Shown here: positions 28,330 to 37,229 of the stretch, one piece after another
How positions within the stretch are numbered: position 1 is the first letter of the stretch
Layout: each line of letters begins with the position of its first letter
Assembly: GCA_025352685.1 (NCBI GenBank)
Contig: JANXSN010000107.1
Coordinates: forward strand, 27,019 to 91,018
Length of the DNA: 64,000 nucleotides
DNA from: Sphingomonadales bacterium
Lineage (GTDB): Bacteria; Pseudomonadota; Alphaproteobacteria; Sphingomonadales; Sphingomonadaceae
Direction: 5' to 3'
Translations under genes and position numbers: made by a program
The notes under the pieces: model-generated
The model's database searches: none
What the model saw: only the letters and a program-made list of their open reading frames with translations
What the model was told of the DNA's origin: nothing

Positions 28330-28665
28330 TCAAAAAGGTTTCGGTACGCTGTTGGGGCCCCGCACACGGTTATGTTTAAGGCGATTGATGTGCGCTTGCG
28401 AGCGATCGAGCATTGCCATGATCAGACCCTGTTCCCGATTGCTGAATCGACCACCACTGTTGCGATAACGCGCTTCCTGCCGTTTGATAGCTCGCTGTTC
28501 ATTGGTCAAAATCTCCCGCTCGCGCAGCGACAGCTTGCCGGAGCGCTTGCCCGCGTCGATCTGGCGCTGCTGATTTATCTGGCGGATGTCAATGCCAATG
28601 TCGGCGCGCACCGCAGTGCCGATCGCAAGACTTGCCAGCACGGTGATGACGGTCAGTTTTCGCAT
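28330..28665 (-). CDS. small exported protein of unknown function
   Basis: A 111-residue protein. A signal peptide ([21 protein letters not shown]) is followed by a charged, helical part with [34 protein letters not shown] and a C-terminal [12 protein letters not shown]. The SD site GGAGAAATCG stands right before ATG 28665. It is convergent with the DUF1801 gene and divergent from the transaldolase. I do not recognise a named family; the shape is that of small periplasmic proteins seen in sphingomonads. Confidence 0.7.
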   Translation of the reverse strand: MRKLTVITVLASLAIGTAVRADIGIDIRQINQQRQIDAGKRSGKLSLREREILTNEQRAIKRQEARYRNSGGRFSNREQGLIMAMLDRSQAHINRLKHNRVRGPNSVPKPF

Positions 28666-28758
28666 CGATTTCTCCTTCGGCGAGCTGTACACACCCATTG
28701 TAACGCGCAGGCGTCGGTTTGGTGCCATCCACAACGATCAGCAAAGGTTACACAAGAC

Positions 28759-29412
28759 ATGAAATTTTTTGTCGATACTGCCGATACTGCCGATATCGCC
28801 GAGCTGGCTGCGACGGGATTGCTAGACGGCGTTACCACCAATCCTTCGCTGATCGCCAAGTCCGGGCGCCAGTTCCTCGATGTCGTCAAGGAGATCTGCA
28901 AGATCGTTGACGGTCCAGTGTCGGCCGAGGTTGTCGCGCTCGACCATCCGACAATGATGCTTGAGGCTAACATTTTGCGGAAAGTGGCAGACAATATCTG
29001 CGTGAAGGTGCCGTTGACGATTGACGGTCTTAAGACGTGCAAGGCGCTGACCAGCGACGGGGCCGCGGTGAATGTAACGCTCTGTTTTTCTGCCAATCAG
29101 GCGTTGCTTGCGGCAAAGGCCGGCGCGACGTTCGTATCGCCGTTCGTAGGACGGCTTGACGACGTTGGGTCCGACGGCATGGATTTAATTCGAGATATCC
29201 GCCTGATCTACGACAATTATGCGTTCGCAACCGAGATTCTCGTTGCAAGCGTTCGCCACCCGATCCACGTCCTCGAAAGCGCGCGCATAGGGGCAGATGT
29301 CATGACCGCGCCGCCAAATGTCATAAAAGCGCTGTTCAACCACCCGCTGACCGAGAAGGGGATTGCCGGCTTCATGGCGGATTGGGCAAAGACGGGCCAA
29401 AGCATTGTCTGA
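28759..29412 (+). CDS. tal: transaldolase / fructose-6-phosphate aldolase family
   Basis: A 217-residue small transaldolase. It starts [16 protein letters not shown], and has [14 protein letters not shown], the Schiff-base lysine region [29 protein letters not shown] and SPFVGRLDD. The size and motifs fit the TalC/Fsa-type group rather than TalB. It moves dihydroxyacetone units between sugar phosphates in the pentose phosphate pathway. ATG 28759 begins the conserved protein. The upstream frame is open and joins the DUF1801 gene, which I take as an artefact of the frameshift there. The stop overlaps the start region of xerC. Confidence 0.9.
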   Translation: MKFFVDTADTADIAELAATGLLDGVTTNPSLIAKSGRQFLDVVKEICKIVDGPVSAEVVALDHPTMMLEANILRKVADNICVKVPLTIDGLKTCKALTSDGAAVNVTLCFSANQALLAAKAGATFVSPFVGRLDDVGSDGMDLIRDIRLIYDNYAFATEILVASVRHPIHVLESARIGADVMTAPPNVIKALFNHPLTEKGIAGFMADWAKTGQSIV

Positions 29413-30259
29413 CAGCGTTGCGGCATTTGGGGCCTTTCTCGCCCGCGACCGCCGTCGGTCGCCGCATACCGTCCGCGCCTATGTTGCGACGGCCGAGCGG
29501 CTCATCGAGCATATCGGTAACTCCACGATTCCCGATGCTCGCCAACTCCGTGACTACCTCTCCACGCGACGAGCTGATGGGCTGTGCAACGCAAGCGCCG
29601 CCCGCGAATTGTCGGCGGTCCGCGCCTTTATCCACTTCACCGGCGGTGAGGACTCGATGCCTCGGATCCGCGGGCCCAAGGTCAAGCGCGGCGTCCCGCG
29701 TCCCGTTTCGCCGGCCGAAGCGATCGCCTTGGCCGAGGACGTTGCGGCGCAGGGACGCCAAGCGTGGATTTCGGCGCGCGATTGGGCGATCCTGATGCTG
29801 CTTTACGGCGCCGGGTTGCGCATCGGCGAAGCATTGAGCCTCACCGGCGCGGTGCTACCACTCGGGAGAGTCATGGCAGTGACGGGCAAGCGCGACAAGA
29901 CGCGCATGGTGCCCCTTCTCCCGCAGGTAAATGAGGCGATCGAGACTTACGTGGCCGCGTGCCCACACGTCTGCGAACGGACAATGCCACTTTTTCGTGG
30001 CTTGCGTGGCGGACCGCTTGACCCTTCGACGGTTCGGCGTTCGGTGCGGATTGCAAGGGAACGGCTGGGCCTGGCCGAAAGGACCACACCTCACGCCTTG
30101 CGCCATAGCTTTGCGACTCATTTACTGGCGCGCGGCGTGGATTTGCGATCGCTGCAAGAATTACTCGGACATGCCAGCTTGACCTCAACGCAAATTTATA
30201 CTTCGGTCGACGCCGCTCATCTCCTCGATGTTTACCGGAACGCTCATCCCCGAGCTTAG
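29405..30259 (+). CDS. xerC: tyrosine recombinase XerC
   Basis: A 284-residue tyrosine recombinase. The N-terminal core-binding domain has [17 protein letters not shown]. The catalytic domain has Arg in [14 protein letters not shown], Lys in the [11 protein letters not shown] strand, [21 protein letters not shown] with His and Arg, then [11 protein letters not shown] with the nucleophile Tyr. It resolves chromosome dimers at dif together with XerD. The start is uncertain: TTG 29405 gives [15 protein letters not shown] and overlaps the tal stop by 8 bp; an ATG at 29363 would overlap more. No dif-like site was noticed. Confidence 0.88.
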   Translation: MSDSVAAFGAFLARDRRRSPHTVRAYVATAERLIEHIGNSTIPDARQLRDYLSTRRADGLCNASAARELSAVRAFIHFTGGEDSMPRIRGPKVKRGVPRPVSPAEAIALAEDVAAQGRQAWISARDWAILMLLYGAGLRIGEALSLTGAVLPLGRVMAVTGKRDKTRMVPLLPQVNEAIETYVAACPHVCERTMPLFRGLRGGPLDPSTVRRSVRIARERLGLAERTTPHALRHSFATHLLARGVDLRSLQELLGHASLTSTQIYTSVDAAHLLDVYRNAHPRA

Positions 30260-30348
30260 CTGGACAGCAGGGTTCCCAGTCGCTTCGCGTAGACCTGAAG
30301 CACCGTAACGACCTGCGCCTCGACTAATTTTGCGAATTCGTCTTTCAT
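30256..30348 (-). CDS. possible 30-residue protein at the xerC 3' end
   Basis: ATG 30348 opens a 30-codon frame, MKDEFAKLVEAQVVTVLQVY then [10 protein letters not shown], ending in TAA that overlaps the xerC stop. AAGGG lies about 8 bp upstream. The helical, amphipathic pattern looks protein-like. There is no family to compare it with, so it could be chance. Confidence 0.35.
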   Translation of the reverse strand: MKDEFAKLVEAQVVTVLQVYAKRLGTLLSS

Positions 30349-30637
30349 AACACGCCCTTACAGCTGCCCGCCTGGGGCGTTCACATCGCAGTGGCAATGA
30401 TGTGCCGTTTCGTGCGCGTTTGCCCCCTCTCACCGAACCGCCGCTCGAACGCTCGTGCAGCTTGCCGCAGGTCAGCGTATTCGGCGGCCAGCTCGCAACT
30501 CCTGGCGCCAGATATCCCTTGCGATCTACCCGGCGACCGCCAGGAGCGACGCTTGGTTCTAAGCGCTTTGGGTCCCAGCAGCGATTTCCCGGTACCCACC
30601 CAGCAACTGCGCGCTGGTGACCGCCATCGTCTCGGCC
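30349..30637. other. gap between xerC and gshB with no supported gene
   Basis: About 290 bp remain after the possible small frame. Open frames here on both strands are Arg-rich shadows with no ribosome site and no motif. I see no clear hairpin followed by a T run. Confidence 0.5.
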
Positions 30638-31588
30638 TCAGTGCGCGAGCCTCCTCTCTACAGCGTCCCAAATCATCGCCGCCGTATTCGTTCCGTTGAA
30701 CCGGTCGATCGCAACAATTCCCGTCGGTGATGTGACGTTGATCTCGGTCAGCCATTCGCCCCCGATTACGTCGATACCGACAAAGATCAGGCCGCGCGCC
30801 TTCAATTCCGGACCCATTGCTGCACAGATGTCAAGCTCGCGCGGCGTGAGGATCGTCTTGGCTGCCGTGCCGCCGACTGCGAGGTTGGAGCGGATTTCGC
30901 CCTTGCCAGGGATGCGGTTCACAGCGCCCGCGATCTTGCCGTCAACGAGCACGATCCGCTTATCACCAGCCGCCACGCTTGGCAGGAAAGCCTGGATCAT
31001 GTGGGGCTCAACATAGGCGGTGTTAAATACTTCCAGCAACGAAGATAGGTTAGCGCCGTCGCTCCCGATCTTGAAGATCGCTTTGCCACCATTGCCGTGC
31101 AGAGGTTTCAACACGATTTCGCTGTGCTGGGCTAGGAATTCACGCGCCGCCCCAAGTGAACGTGTAATCATTGTCGGCGGCATGAAGCGGGCATAGTCGA
31201 GCACAAATAGCTTTTCGGGTGCGTTGCGCACGCTCGCGGGGTCATTGGCGACTAATGTTTCGTGCTGAATACGTTCGAGCAGATGTGTCGCAGTGATGTA
31301 GTTCAGGTCGAACGGTGGGTCCTGCCGCATCCACACGACATCGATGTCGCGACCAAGATCAAGCAGGACAGGCTCACCGGGCGTGAAATGATTGCCTGCT
31401 TCGCGCCGAACCGTCACCGGCGTGGCCATGGTGTAAAGCCGATCACCCTCCCACGTTAAATCGGGGGCCCGATAATGAAAACAGGCGTAACCCCGCGCTT
31501 GCGCCGCGAGCATCAAGGCAAAGGTCGAATCTCCGGCAATGTTGAGACCCTCCATCGGGTCCATTTGGAAGGCGATTCGCAAGCTCAT
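30638..31588 (-). CDS. gshB: glutathione synthetase
   Basis: A 316-residue ATP-grasp enzyme. MSLRIAFQMDPMEGLNIAGDST begins the typical GshB N-terminal domain (MDP...GDST). The ATP-grasp part has VLKPLHGNGGKAIFKI, MIQAFLPSV and the end INVTSPTGIVAIDRFNG. It joins gamma-glutamylcysteine and glycine. It stands downstream of rsmI and the decayed yraN on the same strand, a common sphingomonad order. No lesion is seen in it. Confidence 0.94.
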   Translation of the reverse strand: MSLRIAFQMDPMEGLNIAGDSTFALMLAAQARGYACFHYRAPDLTWEGDRLYTMATPVTVRREAGNHFTPGEPVLLDLGRDIDVVWMRQDPPFDLNYITATHLLERIQHETLVANDPASVRNAPEKLFVLDYARFMPPTMITRSLGAAREFLAQHSEIVLKPLHGNGGKAIFKIGSDGANLSSLLEVFNTAYVEPHMIQAFLPSVAAGDKRIVLVDGKIAGAVNRIPGKGEIRSNLAVGGTAAKTILTPRELDICAAMGPELKARGLIFVGIDVIGGEWLTEINVTSPTGIVAIDRFNGTNTAAMIWDAVERRLAH

Positions 31589-31589
31589 G

Positions 31590-31851
31590 CTATAGGTCCC
31601 AAGCGTTGGAGAGGTTTTCTGGTCGGCGTTCGGGCGCCATCAGGATCATGTCGCTGCCCGTCGATTTGAACAGGCCAGTCCCACGCCTTGACCTTGACGA
31701 GCGCGGTCGTGCCAGATTTTCGCACCATGCGGGCGTCATGGACGGGGGTACGGCCACGCGGATTGACGATGCGCCGTCCCCGCATCTGGCGATACCGGGA
31801 AGCAACGCGTTGGGCATGGCGGCCGCGCGCTGCAAGCGCAGCCCAACTCAC
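31590..31851 (-). pseudogene. yraN: decayed yraN (UPF0102 endonuclease-like) gene
   Basis: From GTG 31851 (GTGA overlap with the rsmI stop) the frame reads ALAARGRHAQRVASRYRQ, then GRRIVNPRGRTPVHDARMVR and SGTTALVKVKAW. This matches the N-terminal half of YraN, where TPVGEIDLIAR...VFVEVKAR is expected. The GEID acidic pair has become VHDA. After VKAW the similarity jumps to another frame with DMILMAPERRPENLSNAWDL, the usual C-terminus, ending at TGA 31590. So about 30 or more codons are deleted and the frame is shifted. The place between rsmI and gshB is the normal site for yraN. Confidence 0.75.
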
Positions 31852-32681
31852 GCGGCGCCCTTCAGCTCGAGCGCGCGCGCATAGAGCGTGCGCCGGTCGA
31901 GGCCTGTCGCTTCAGCGACTTCGCTGGCGGCACGACCTGGCGGCAGGCGGGATAGCGCGTCGCGCAGCGCGGCGTCGCAATCGATGGCGACTTCGCGCAC
32001 CGCAGGTGGCCCAACAAGGACGACGATCTCGCCCTTAGGGGGGGCGTCGGCATAGCGTTTTGCCAATGTGGTGAGGGTTCCCGTCACGCATTCCTCATAG
32101 GCCTTGGTCAGCTCGCGCGCGACTGCTGCTTCACGATCGCCCAGAACCTCGCGTAATGCAGCCAGCGTCGCGCCGAGACGAGGGCCAGATTCGTAGAAAA
32201 CGAGTGTGGCCGGCACATGGGCAAGGTCGGCTATGGCATCAGCCTTCGCCTTTGCCTTCGAAGGCAGGAACCCGCCGAAGAGGAAGCGGTCGGTAGGTAG
32301 ACCAGCGAGCGTCAAACCGGCGATCGCGGCGCACGCGCCCGGCACTGTAAAGACGCTATGGCCTGCCAGCCGCGCCTCGCGGACCAGCTTGTATCCGGGG
32401 TCCGAGATCAGCGGTGTTCCCGCGTCCGATACCAGAGCGACAGAATCGTTCCCCATGCGTGCAATAAGGCCGGGGCGTACGGAATCGGCGTTGTGATCAT
32501 GATACGGTGTCATGGGACGTTTTACACCAAGGTGATTGAGCAGCTTTCCCGTAACCCGGCTGTCTTCGACACAAAGTACAGAGGCGTGGATCAGCACCGC
32601 CGCTGCACGGGGCGTGAGGTCGCCGAGATTGCCGATTGGCGTGGCGACGATATAGAGTCCTGGCGCGAGTGTTGCGTTCAT
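31848..32681 (-). CDS. rsmI: 16S rRNA (cytidine1402-2'-O)-methyltransferase
   Basis: A 277-residue RsmI. The tetrapyrrole-methylase fold begins PGLYIVATPIGNLGDLTPRA, with CVEDSRVTGKLLNHLG, YHDHN, VSDAGTPLISDPGY and VPGACAAIAGL. The C-terminal helix-turn-helix-like part ends LDRRTLYARALELKGAA. It methylates the 2'-O of C1402 in the decoding centre. ATG 32681 begins the conserved protein; ATG 32699 would also be open and would overlap the divergent lipoprotein start at 32698. Followed by decayed yraN with a GTGA overlap. Confidence 0.92.
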   Translation of the reverse strand: MNATLAPGLYIVATPIGNLGDLTPRAAAVLIHASVLCVEDSRVTGKLLNHLGVKRPMTPYHDHNADSVRPGLIARMGNDSVALVSDAGTPLISDPGYKLVREARLAGHSVFTVPGACAAIAGLTLAGLPTDRFLFGGFLPSKAKAKADAIADLAHVPATLVFYESGPRLGATLAALREVLGDREAAVARELTKAYEECVTGTLTTLAKRYADAPPKGEIVVLVGPPAVREVAIDCDAALRDALSRLPPGRAASEVAEATGLDRRTLYARALELKGAA

Positions 32682-32697
32682 AAGGAAAAATGGTTTC

Positions 32698-33873
32698 ATG
32701 GCAGAGGTGACGGCGCTGGGGCAAATCGGCCGCGCGAGCAAGTGGCTTGCATTATTGGGAGCGGCGATGCTTTCGGCCTGTCAGGTTGTCCCAAAGGGAG
32801 CACCCCGTCCCGTCGGACCTGCAGCAAAGCCGCCGATCCAGGAACCTGTCGGTCAATTACCGACTGACACCCAGCGCAACCGGGTTGCCCTGCTGGTGCC
32901 GCTGACCGGGCCGAACGCGGGCGTCGGCGAATCAATCGCCAATGCGGCCAACATGGCCGTGCTCGATACCGGCGGTAAAACCATCCGAATGACGATGTAT
33001 GACACAGCGACAGGCGCAGCGGCGGCGGCGCAGAAAGCCGTGGCCGAAGGCAACCGCCTCATCCTTGGTCCGTTGCTGGCCGAAGATGTTCGCAGCGTCG
33101 CACCGATTGCGCGCGCGGCGCGCGTCCCGGTTATCAGCTTTTCAAACGATGTCGGGGTTGCCGGAAACGGCGTCTTTGTCATGGGCTTTGCACCCGCGCA
33201 ATCGATCGAGCGCATCGTTGCCTACGCCAAATCGAGGGGCGCAACCAAGTTCGCCGGGCTCGTGCCAGCCGGTCTTTACGGTCAACGCGCGTCGACAGCC
33301 CTCCTGCGCAGTGTCGAAGCAGAGGGTGGGCAGGTCGTTTCACTCCAGACTTTCGACCGCAGCGCCGGGTCGATCAACGCCGCCATCACAAGAATGTCGA
33401 ATGCTTCAGCCTACGACGCTGTTCTCATTGCAGATTCGGCACGTGTCGCGGTGCAGGCCGCGCCGATTATTCGCGCCAGAGGCGGATCATCAACCCGATT
33501 GCTCGGGACCGAATTGTGGAACACCGAGAAGTCGCTTGCATCGAATCCGGCGATCAAGGGTGCGGTGTTCGCGAGCGTGTCGGATGGTCTCTACAAACAG
33601 CTCGCAAGCAAGTACCGCGTGCGCTTTGGAAAGGGACCCTACAGACTTTCGAGCCTCGGCTATGACGCGGTTCTGCTCGTCACGCGCATTGGGAGTGACT
33701 GGAAATTCGGCAGCCTTTTTCCGGTGGGGCGCCTGACTGATCCTGGGGGCTTTACCGGCATCGACGGGGCGTTCCGCTTCGGTCGCGACGGTATTGCCGA
33801 TCGTGCACTTGAAGTCCAGCAGGCGGGACCTGGCGGATTCGTGGTCTTGGACGGCGCTCCCCGCGGGTTCTAG
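32698..33873 (+). CDS. LpoA-like penicillin-binding protein activator lipoprotein
   Basis: A 391-residue lipoprotein. The signal ends in the lipobox M-L-S-A-C (Cys28). The rest has the periplasmic binding protein type 1 fold, starting RVALLVPLTGPNAGVGE, then DTATGAAAAAQKAV, PVISFSNDVGVAGNGVF and SLGYDAVLL near the end. LpoA in enteric bacteria activates PBP1a from the outer membrane; this alphaproteobacterial form is shorter, with the C-terminal domain only. The rsmI gene is divergent, as is usual for this pair. The start ATG 32698 shares space with the alternative rsmI start. Confidence 0.82.
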   Translation: MAEVTALGQIGRASKWLALLGAAMLSACQVVPKGAPRPVGPAAKPPIQEPVGQLPTDTQRNRVALLVPLTGPNAGVGESIANAANMAVLDTGGKTIRMTMYDTATGAAAAAQKAVAEGNRLILGPLLAEDVRSVAPIARAARVPVISFSNDVGVAGNGVFVMGFAPAQSIERIVAYAKSRGATKFAGLVPAGLYGQRASTALLRSVEAEGGQVVSLQTFDRSAGSINAAITRMSNASAYDAVLIADSARVAVQAAPIIRARGGSSTRLLGTELWNTEKSLASNPAIKGAVFASVSDGLYKQLASKYRVRFGKGPYRLSSLGYDAVLLVTRIGSDWKFGSLFPVGRLTDPGGFTGIDGAFRFGRDGIADRALEVQQAGPGGFVVLDGAPRGF

Positions 33874-35060
33874 TCTGCTACGACTTCGGTCAGGATCGCG
33901 TCGAGAACGCAGAAGCCAGCGTCGGTAACTCTCAGTTGTGCGCCTGCAAAGTCGATCAGGCCGAGCGCGGCAAGGCGCTCGATAGCGGCTCGATCAACCG
34001 GATCGGCAACACCGCTGCGCAGGGAAATTCGGTCGATATCGACGCCTTCACGAAGCCTGAGCCCCATGACCAGCGCTTCGACGGCGTGGTCGCGATCGCT
34101 CAGAACGTCTTCGGTGGCAATGCCGTGACCGTTACGGGCGACGGCGTTCATCCAATTTTCCGGTTTTTTGTGGCGGACTGTCGCCACGCCTTTACGTCGT
34201 CCATGGGCGCCCGGCCCGACGCCAGCGTAATCGCCGTAGCGCCAGTAGGTCAGGTTGTGGCGGCTTTCTGCGCCCGGTCGAGCGTGGTTGGAAATTTCGT
34301 ACGCGGGCAGACCGGCGCCCGCCGTCCGCGCGCGGGTCAGGTCGAACAGATCGGCAGCCGCATCGGCGTCGAGAGGGATGAGTTTGCCCTGAGCTGCAAG
34401 TGTTGCAAACCGGGTGCCGGGTTCGATCGTGAGTTGGTAAAGCGAGAGATGCTCGGTGCCGTATCCCAGCGCACGGGCGAGTTCGGCATCCCATTCTTCG
34501 ATTGTCTGATCGGGACGGGCATAGATGAGGTCGAAGCTGACCCGCTTGAACGTCGACTGCGCTGTGTTGAGTGCAGATAGTCCCTCGTCAACGTCGTGCG
34601 CGCGACCGAGGAAAGTGAGGGCGGCATTGTCGAGTGCCTGCAGGCCCAGCGACACCCGGTTAACGCCAACCCGGGCGAGATCGGCGAAACGCAGGACCTC
34701 GACCGATGACGGGTTGGCCTCGAGGGTGATTTCGATGTCGCTCGCGATCGGCCAATGGCCTGTTGCCGCGTCAATGATCGCCGCAACCGTCTCTGGCGGC
34801 ATCAGCGAGGGCGTTCCCCCACCAAAAAAGATCGATCCCAGTCTGCGTCCCGGCAACTTTGAGGCCTCGTGAGCCAAATCAGCCAGCAACGCAGCACGCC
34901 ACGCGCCCTGATCGACGCTTTCACGGACGTGGCTGTTGAAGTCACAATAAGGACATTTCGAGACGCAAAACGGCCAGTGGACGTAGAGCGCGAACGGCTC
35001 ATCGGAATCGGGGCGCGCTCGCGTTGCGTTAAAAGCAGGATGGGTAAGAGCAGTGGCCAT
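33870..35060 (-). CDS. hemW: radical SAM heme chaperone HemW
   Basis: A 396-residue radical SAM protein. The iron-sulfur motif is FCVSKCPYCDFNSH (CxxxCxxC plus a later Cys missing from the list, as in HemW with CDFNS). FFGGGTPSLM, EANPSS, RVSLGLQALD and LTYWRYGDYAGVGPGAHG follow. HemW binds heme and delivers it, and lacks the coproporphyrinogen oxidase activity of HemN; the short N-terminus and CPYCDFNS favour HemW. The ATG at 35060 overlaps the start of the divergent CAP gene. In many relatives it follows rdgB directly; here the CAP gene stands between them on the other strand. Confidence 0.9.
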   Translation of the reverse strand: MATALTHPAFNATRARPDSDEPFALYVHWPFCVSKCPYCDFNSHVRESVDQGAWRAALLADLAHEASKLPGRRLGSIFFGGGTPSLMPPETVAAIIDAATGHWPIASDIEITLEANPSSVEVLRFADLARVGVNRVSLGLQALDNAALTFLGRAHDVDEGLSALNTAQSTFKRVSFDLIYARPDQTIEEWDAELARALGYGTEHLSLYQLTIEPGTRFATLAAQGKLIPLDADAAADLFDLTRARTAGAGLPAYEISNHARPGAESRHNLTYWRYGDYAGVGPGAHGRRKGVATVRHKKPENWMNAVARNGHGIATEDVLSDRDHAVEALVMGLRLREGVDIDRISLRSGVADPVDRAAIERLAALGLIDFAGAQLRVTDAGFCVLDAILTEVVAD

Positions 35061-35625
35061 GATGTCTCGCGTCCTCCTTACTGCCTCTGCGCTTGTCGCG
35101 CCAATTGCATTCCCGATCGTTATTTTGGCGCAGGAGAAATCAATTACTGAGCGCTGGGACGGTCGCTACCGGCCGCGCGGCGACGCGTTGATGCGCGCGA
35201 CAATTCTGGATGCACATAACCGCGAGCGGGCAGCATACGGGTCGAACCCGCTGGTGTGGGACAATGGGCTTGAGGCCGACGCGCTGGCCTACGCCCGCCG
35301 GCTCGCTGCAGTCGCCCGGTTTGCACATGATCCACAGACCGGCGTCCGCCTGCGCCAAGGCGAGAATTTATGGATGGGGACACGCCGAGCATTCAGTTAT
35401 GCGACCATGGCGGGGAGCTGGGTCGACGAGCGCGGGCACTTCAAATCCGGTCAGTTTCCCGACATCAGCCGAACCGGTAATTGGAAGGCCGTCGGTCACT
35501 ACACCCAGATGGTCTGGTCGCAGACGAACCGGGTAGGGTGCGCAATTTCGAGCAATACCGGCGACGACTATCTCGTATGTCGGTACTTTCCGGCTGGCAA
35601 CGTGTTCGGCGTGGCGATGCGCTAA
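35059..35625 (+). CDS. secreted CAP (SCP/PR1) domain protein
   Basis: A 188-residue protein. A signal peptide ([19 protein letters not shown], cleaved near VILAQ) precedes a CAP domain. [20 protein letters not shown] is CAP motif 1-like with the first His; FAHD carries the second; GENLWMG follows; [17 protein letters not shown] is the CAP1 signature; [11 protein letters not shown] is CAP2. The bacterial role of CAP proteins is little known; some bind lipids or act on the envelope. ATG 35059 and ATG 35062 are both possible, and GTG 35053 lies further out. The start overlaps that of hemW on the other strand. The stop overlaps the convergent rdgB. Confidence 0.88.
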   Translation: MMSRVLLTASALVAPIAFPIVILAQEKSITERWDGRYRPRGDALMRATILDAHNRERAAYGSNPLVWDNGLEADALAYARRLAAVARFAHDPQTGVRLRQGENLWMGTRRAFSYATMAGSWVDERGHFKSGQFPDISRTGNWKAVGHYTQMVWSQTNRVGCAISSNTGDDYLVCRYFPAGNVFGVAMR

Positions 35626-36230
35626 AATGCCAGCTCAACCAAGCGCGCGAACGCATGTGCGCGGTGGCTGATCGCGTGTTTCCTCGATGGGTCCATTTCG
35701 CCGAACGTCTCGGTATGGCCGAGCGGGACGAATACCGGGTCATACCCGAACCCCTTTTTGCCGCGTGGAGGCCATACCAAAGTGCCCTCGACGCGTCCTT
35801 CACAAAACAGGTCGCTGCCATCAGGCCAGACCAGTGCCAGTGTGCAGGTAAAATGCGCCGAGCGCGAGACGCTTGGTCCTAGCGCCCGCAGCCGGTCCTC
35901 GACTTTACGCATCGCCAGCTTCCAGTCGCGCAAGCCGTCTTCGGTTTCCGCCCAGTTCGCCGTGTAGACGCCCGGTTCACCGCCGAGCGCTTCGACGACC
36001 AGCCCGCTGTCGTCGGCCAAAGCCGGCAAGCCGGACTGGTCGGCCGCCGAGCGAGCCTTGATCATCGCATTGGCGACGAACGTCGTTCCGGTTTCGTCGG
36101 GCTCTGGCAGGTCGAGCGCCTTGGCCGACACCGGCGCCATGCCGAATGGCGCAAGCAGCATACGGATTTCGCGCACCTTGCCCTCGTTATGGCTCGCGAT
36201 AACAAGGCGGCCGGCGGCCAGTTTCCTCAC
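35622..36230 (-). CDS. rdgB: dITP/XTP pyrophosphatase
   Basis: A 202-residue Ham1/RdgB protein. [15 protein letters not shown] begins the fold; [30 protein letters not shown] and GVYTANWAE form the active region; [10 protein letters not shown] and FGEMDP are near the end. It removes ITP, dITP and XTP. The start is GTG 36230, whose GTGA overlaps the rph stop, so the two genes are coupled. Usually GVYSARWA; here GVYTANWA, a mild change. Confidence 0.93.
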   Translation of the reverse strand: MRKLAAGRLVIASHNEGKVREIRMLLAPFGMAPVSAKALDLPEPDETGTTFVANAMIKARSAADQSGLPALADDSGLVVEALGGEPGVYTANWAETEDGLRDWKLAMRKVEDRLRALGPSVSRSAHFTCTLALVWPDGSDLFCEGRVEGTLVWPPRGKKGFGYDPVFVPLGHTETFGEMDPSRKHAISHRAHAFARLVELAF

Positions 36231-36943
36231 CGTCCCACCGCCGCCTTTTGTGCAGCGAATATTTCAGTGCAGCCGATTCGCGCCAGCCGCAGCAACCGCA
36301 GCAACGCTTCCTCGTCGTATGTTGCCCCCTCGGCGGTTGCCTGCGCCTCGGCGATGTTCCCATCATCGAGCAGGACAAAATTCGCATCGGCATGCGCGTT
36401 GGAATCCTCGATGTAGTCGAGATCAAGCACGGGTACTCCGTTATAAATCCCGCAACTTATTGCCGCTACCTGTTGCCTGATCGGGTCGGTGGTGAGATTG
36501 CCTTCGGTAATCAGCTTGTCGACAGCGAGGCGGAGTGCGACCCACCCGCCCGAAATCGACGCTGTACGGGTGCCCCCGTCCGCCTGGATGACGTCGCAGT
36601 CGATCGTAATTTGGCGTTCTCCAAGCAACTTCATGTCGACAACGGCACGTAAGCTGCGTCCAATCAGCCGTTGAATTTCCTGAGTACGACCCGATTGCTT
36701 GCCCTTGGCGGCTTCGCGCGAACTGCGCGTGTGGGTGGCGCGGGGCAGCATGCCGTATTCGGCAGTTACCCAGCCCTCACCCTTGCCGCGCAGGAACGGG
36801 GGAACGCGTTCCTCGATGCTGGCAGTCACGAGCACGCGCGTGTCGCCGAAACTGACGAGCACCGAGCCTTCGGCATGCTTTGTGAAACCGGGTTCGATGC
36901 TGATCGTTCGCATCTGGTCGGGGGCGCGGCCGGATGGGCGCAT
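36227..36943 (-). CDS. rph: ribonuclease PH
   Basis: A 238-residue RNase [22 protein letters not shown] is the normal start. [17 protein letters not shown], the [24 protein letters not shown] segment (read as two parts) and [16 protein letters not shown] are the phosphorolytic motifs. It trims tRNA 3' ends with phosphate. ATG 36943 is chosen because the conserved protein starts there; the frame runs open to 36976. First gene of an rph-rdgB pair. Confidence 0.94.
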   Translation of the reverse strand: MRPSGRAPDQMRTISIEPGFTKHAEGSVLVSFGDTRVLVTASIEERVPPFLRGKGEGWVTAEYGMLPRATHTRSSREAAKGKQSGRTQEIQRLIGRSLRAVVDMKLLGERQITIDCDVIQADGGTRTASISGGWVALRLAVDKLITEGNLTTDPIRQQVAAISCGIYNGVPVLDLDYIEDSNAHADANFVLLDDGNIAEAQATAEGATYDEEALLRLLRLARIGCTEIFAAQKAAVGR

Positions 36944-37024
36944 GTGGGGCTGTCCTTCGATGATGAAAGCGGGCATCTAGCGAGGCAACTGGTGTGACGC
37001 CAGCCGGGAACAGAGGATGATTTC

Positions 37025-37213
37025 ATGAAGATGGCGTTGACGGTTGTCGGTATCGTTGCACTGTTAATGGGTCTGCTGTGGATCGGACAGGGCACGGGCG
37101 TCATCATGTGGCCCGCGTCCAGTTTTATGCTCGATCAACGTATCTGGGCGATGTGGGGCGTGCTGTTGGCAATTGTAGGTGTTGGCTGCTTGGTCTTCTC
37201 GCGGCGACGTTGA
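37025..37213 (+). CDS. small two-helix membrane protein of unknown function
   Basis: A 62-residue protein with two membrane spans: MKMALTVVGIVALLMGLLWI at the N-terminus and MWGVLLAIVGVGCLVFSRRR at the C-terminus. WPASSFMLDQRIW lies between. The GxGVxxWPxSSFM pattern with a C-terminal RRR anchor recurs in small proteins of sphingomonads, but no function is known to me. It stands 16 bp upstream of hrcA on the same strand and may be cotranscribed with it. Confidence 0.7.
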   Translation: MKMALTVVGIVALLMGLLWIGQGTGVIMWPASSFMLDQRIWAMWGVLLAIVGVGCLVFSRRR

Positions 37214-37229
37214 GAGCTATATCTCACGG

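Noticed and set aside
27847..29412. DUF1801-transaldolase fusion protein of 521 residues
   Set aside because: The middle 140 codons are antisense to a convincing minus-strand gene and have no similarity pattern; a lost stop explains it better.
37195..37222. CTTC-N17-GCTATAT as a second RpoH promoter for hrcA
   Set aside because: Two mismatches at key bases, and it ends 7 bp before the hrcA start codon, so it would leave no leader.
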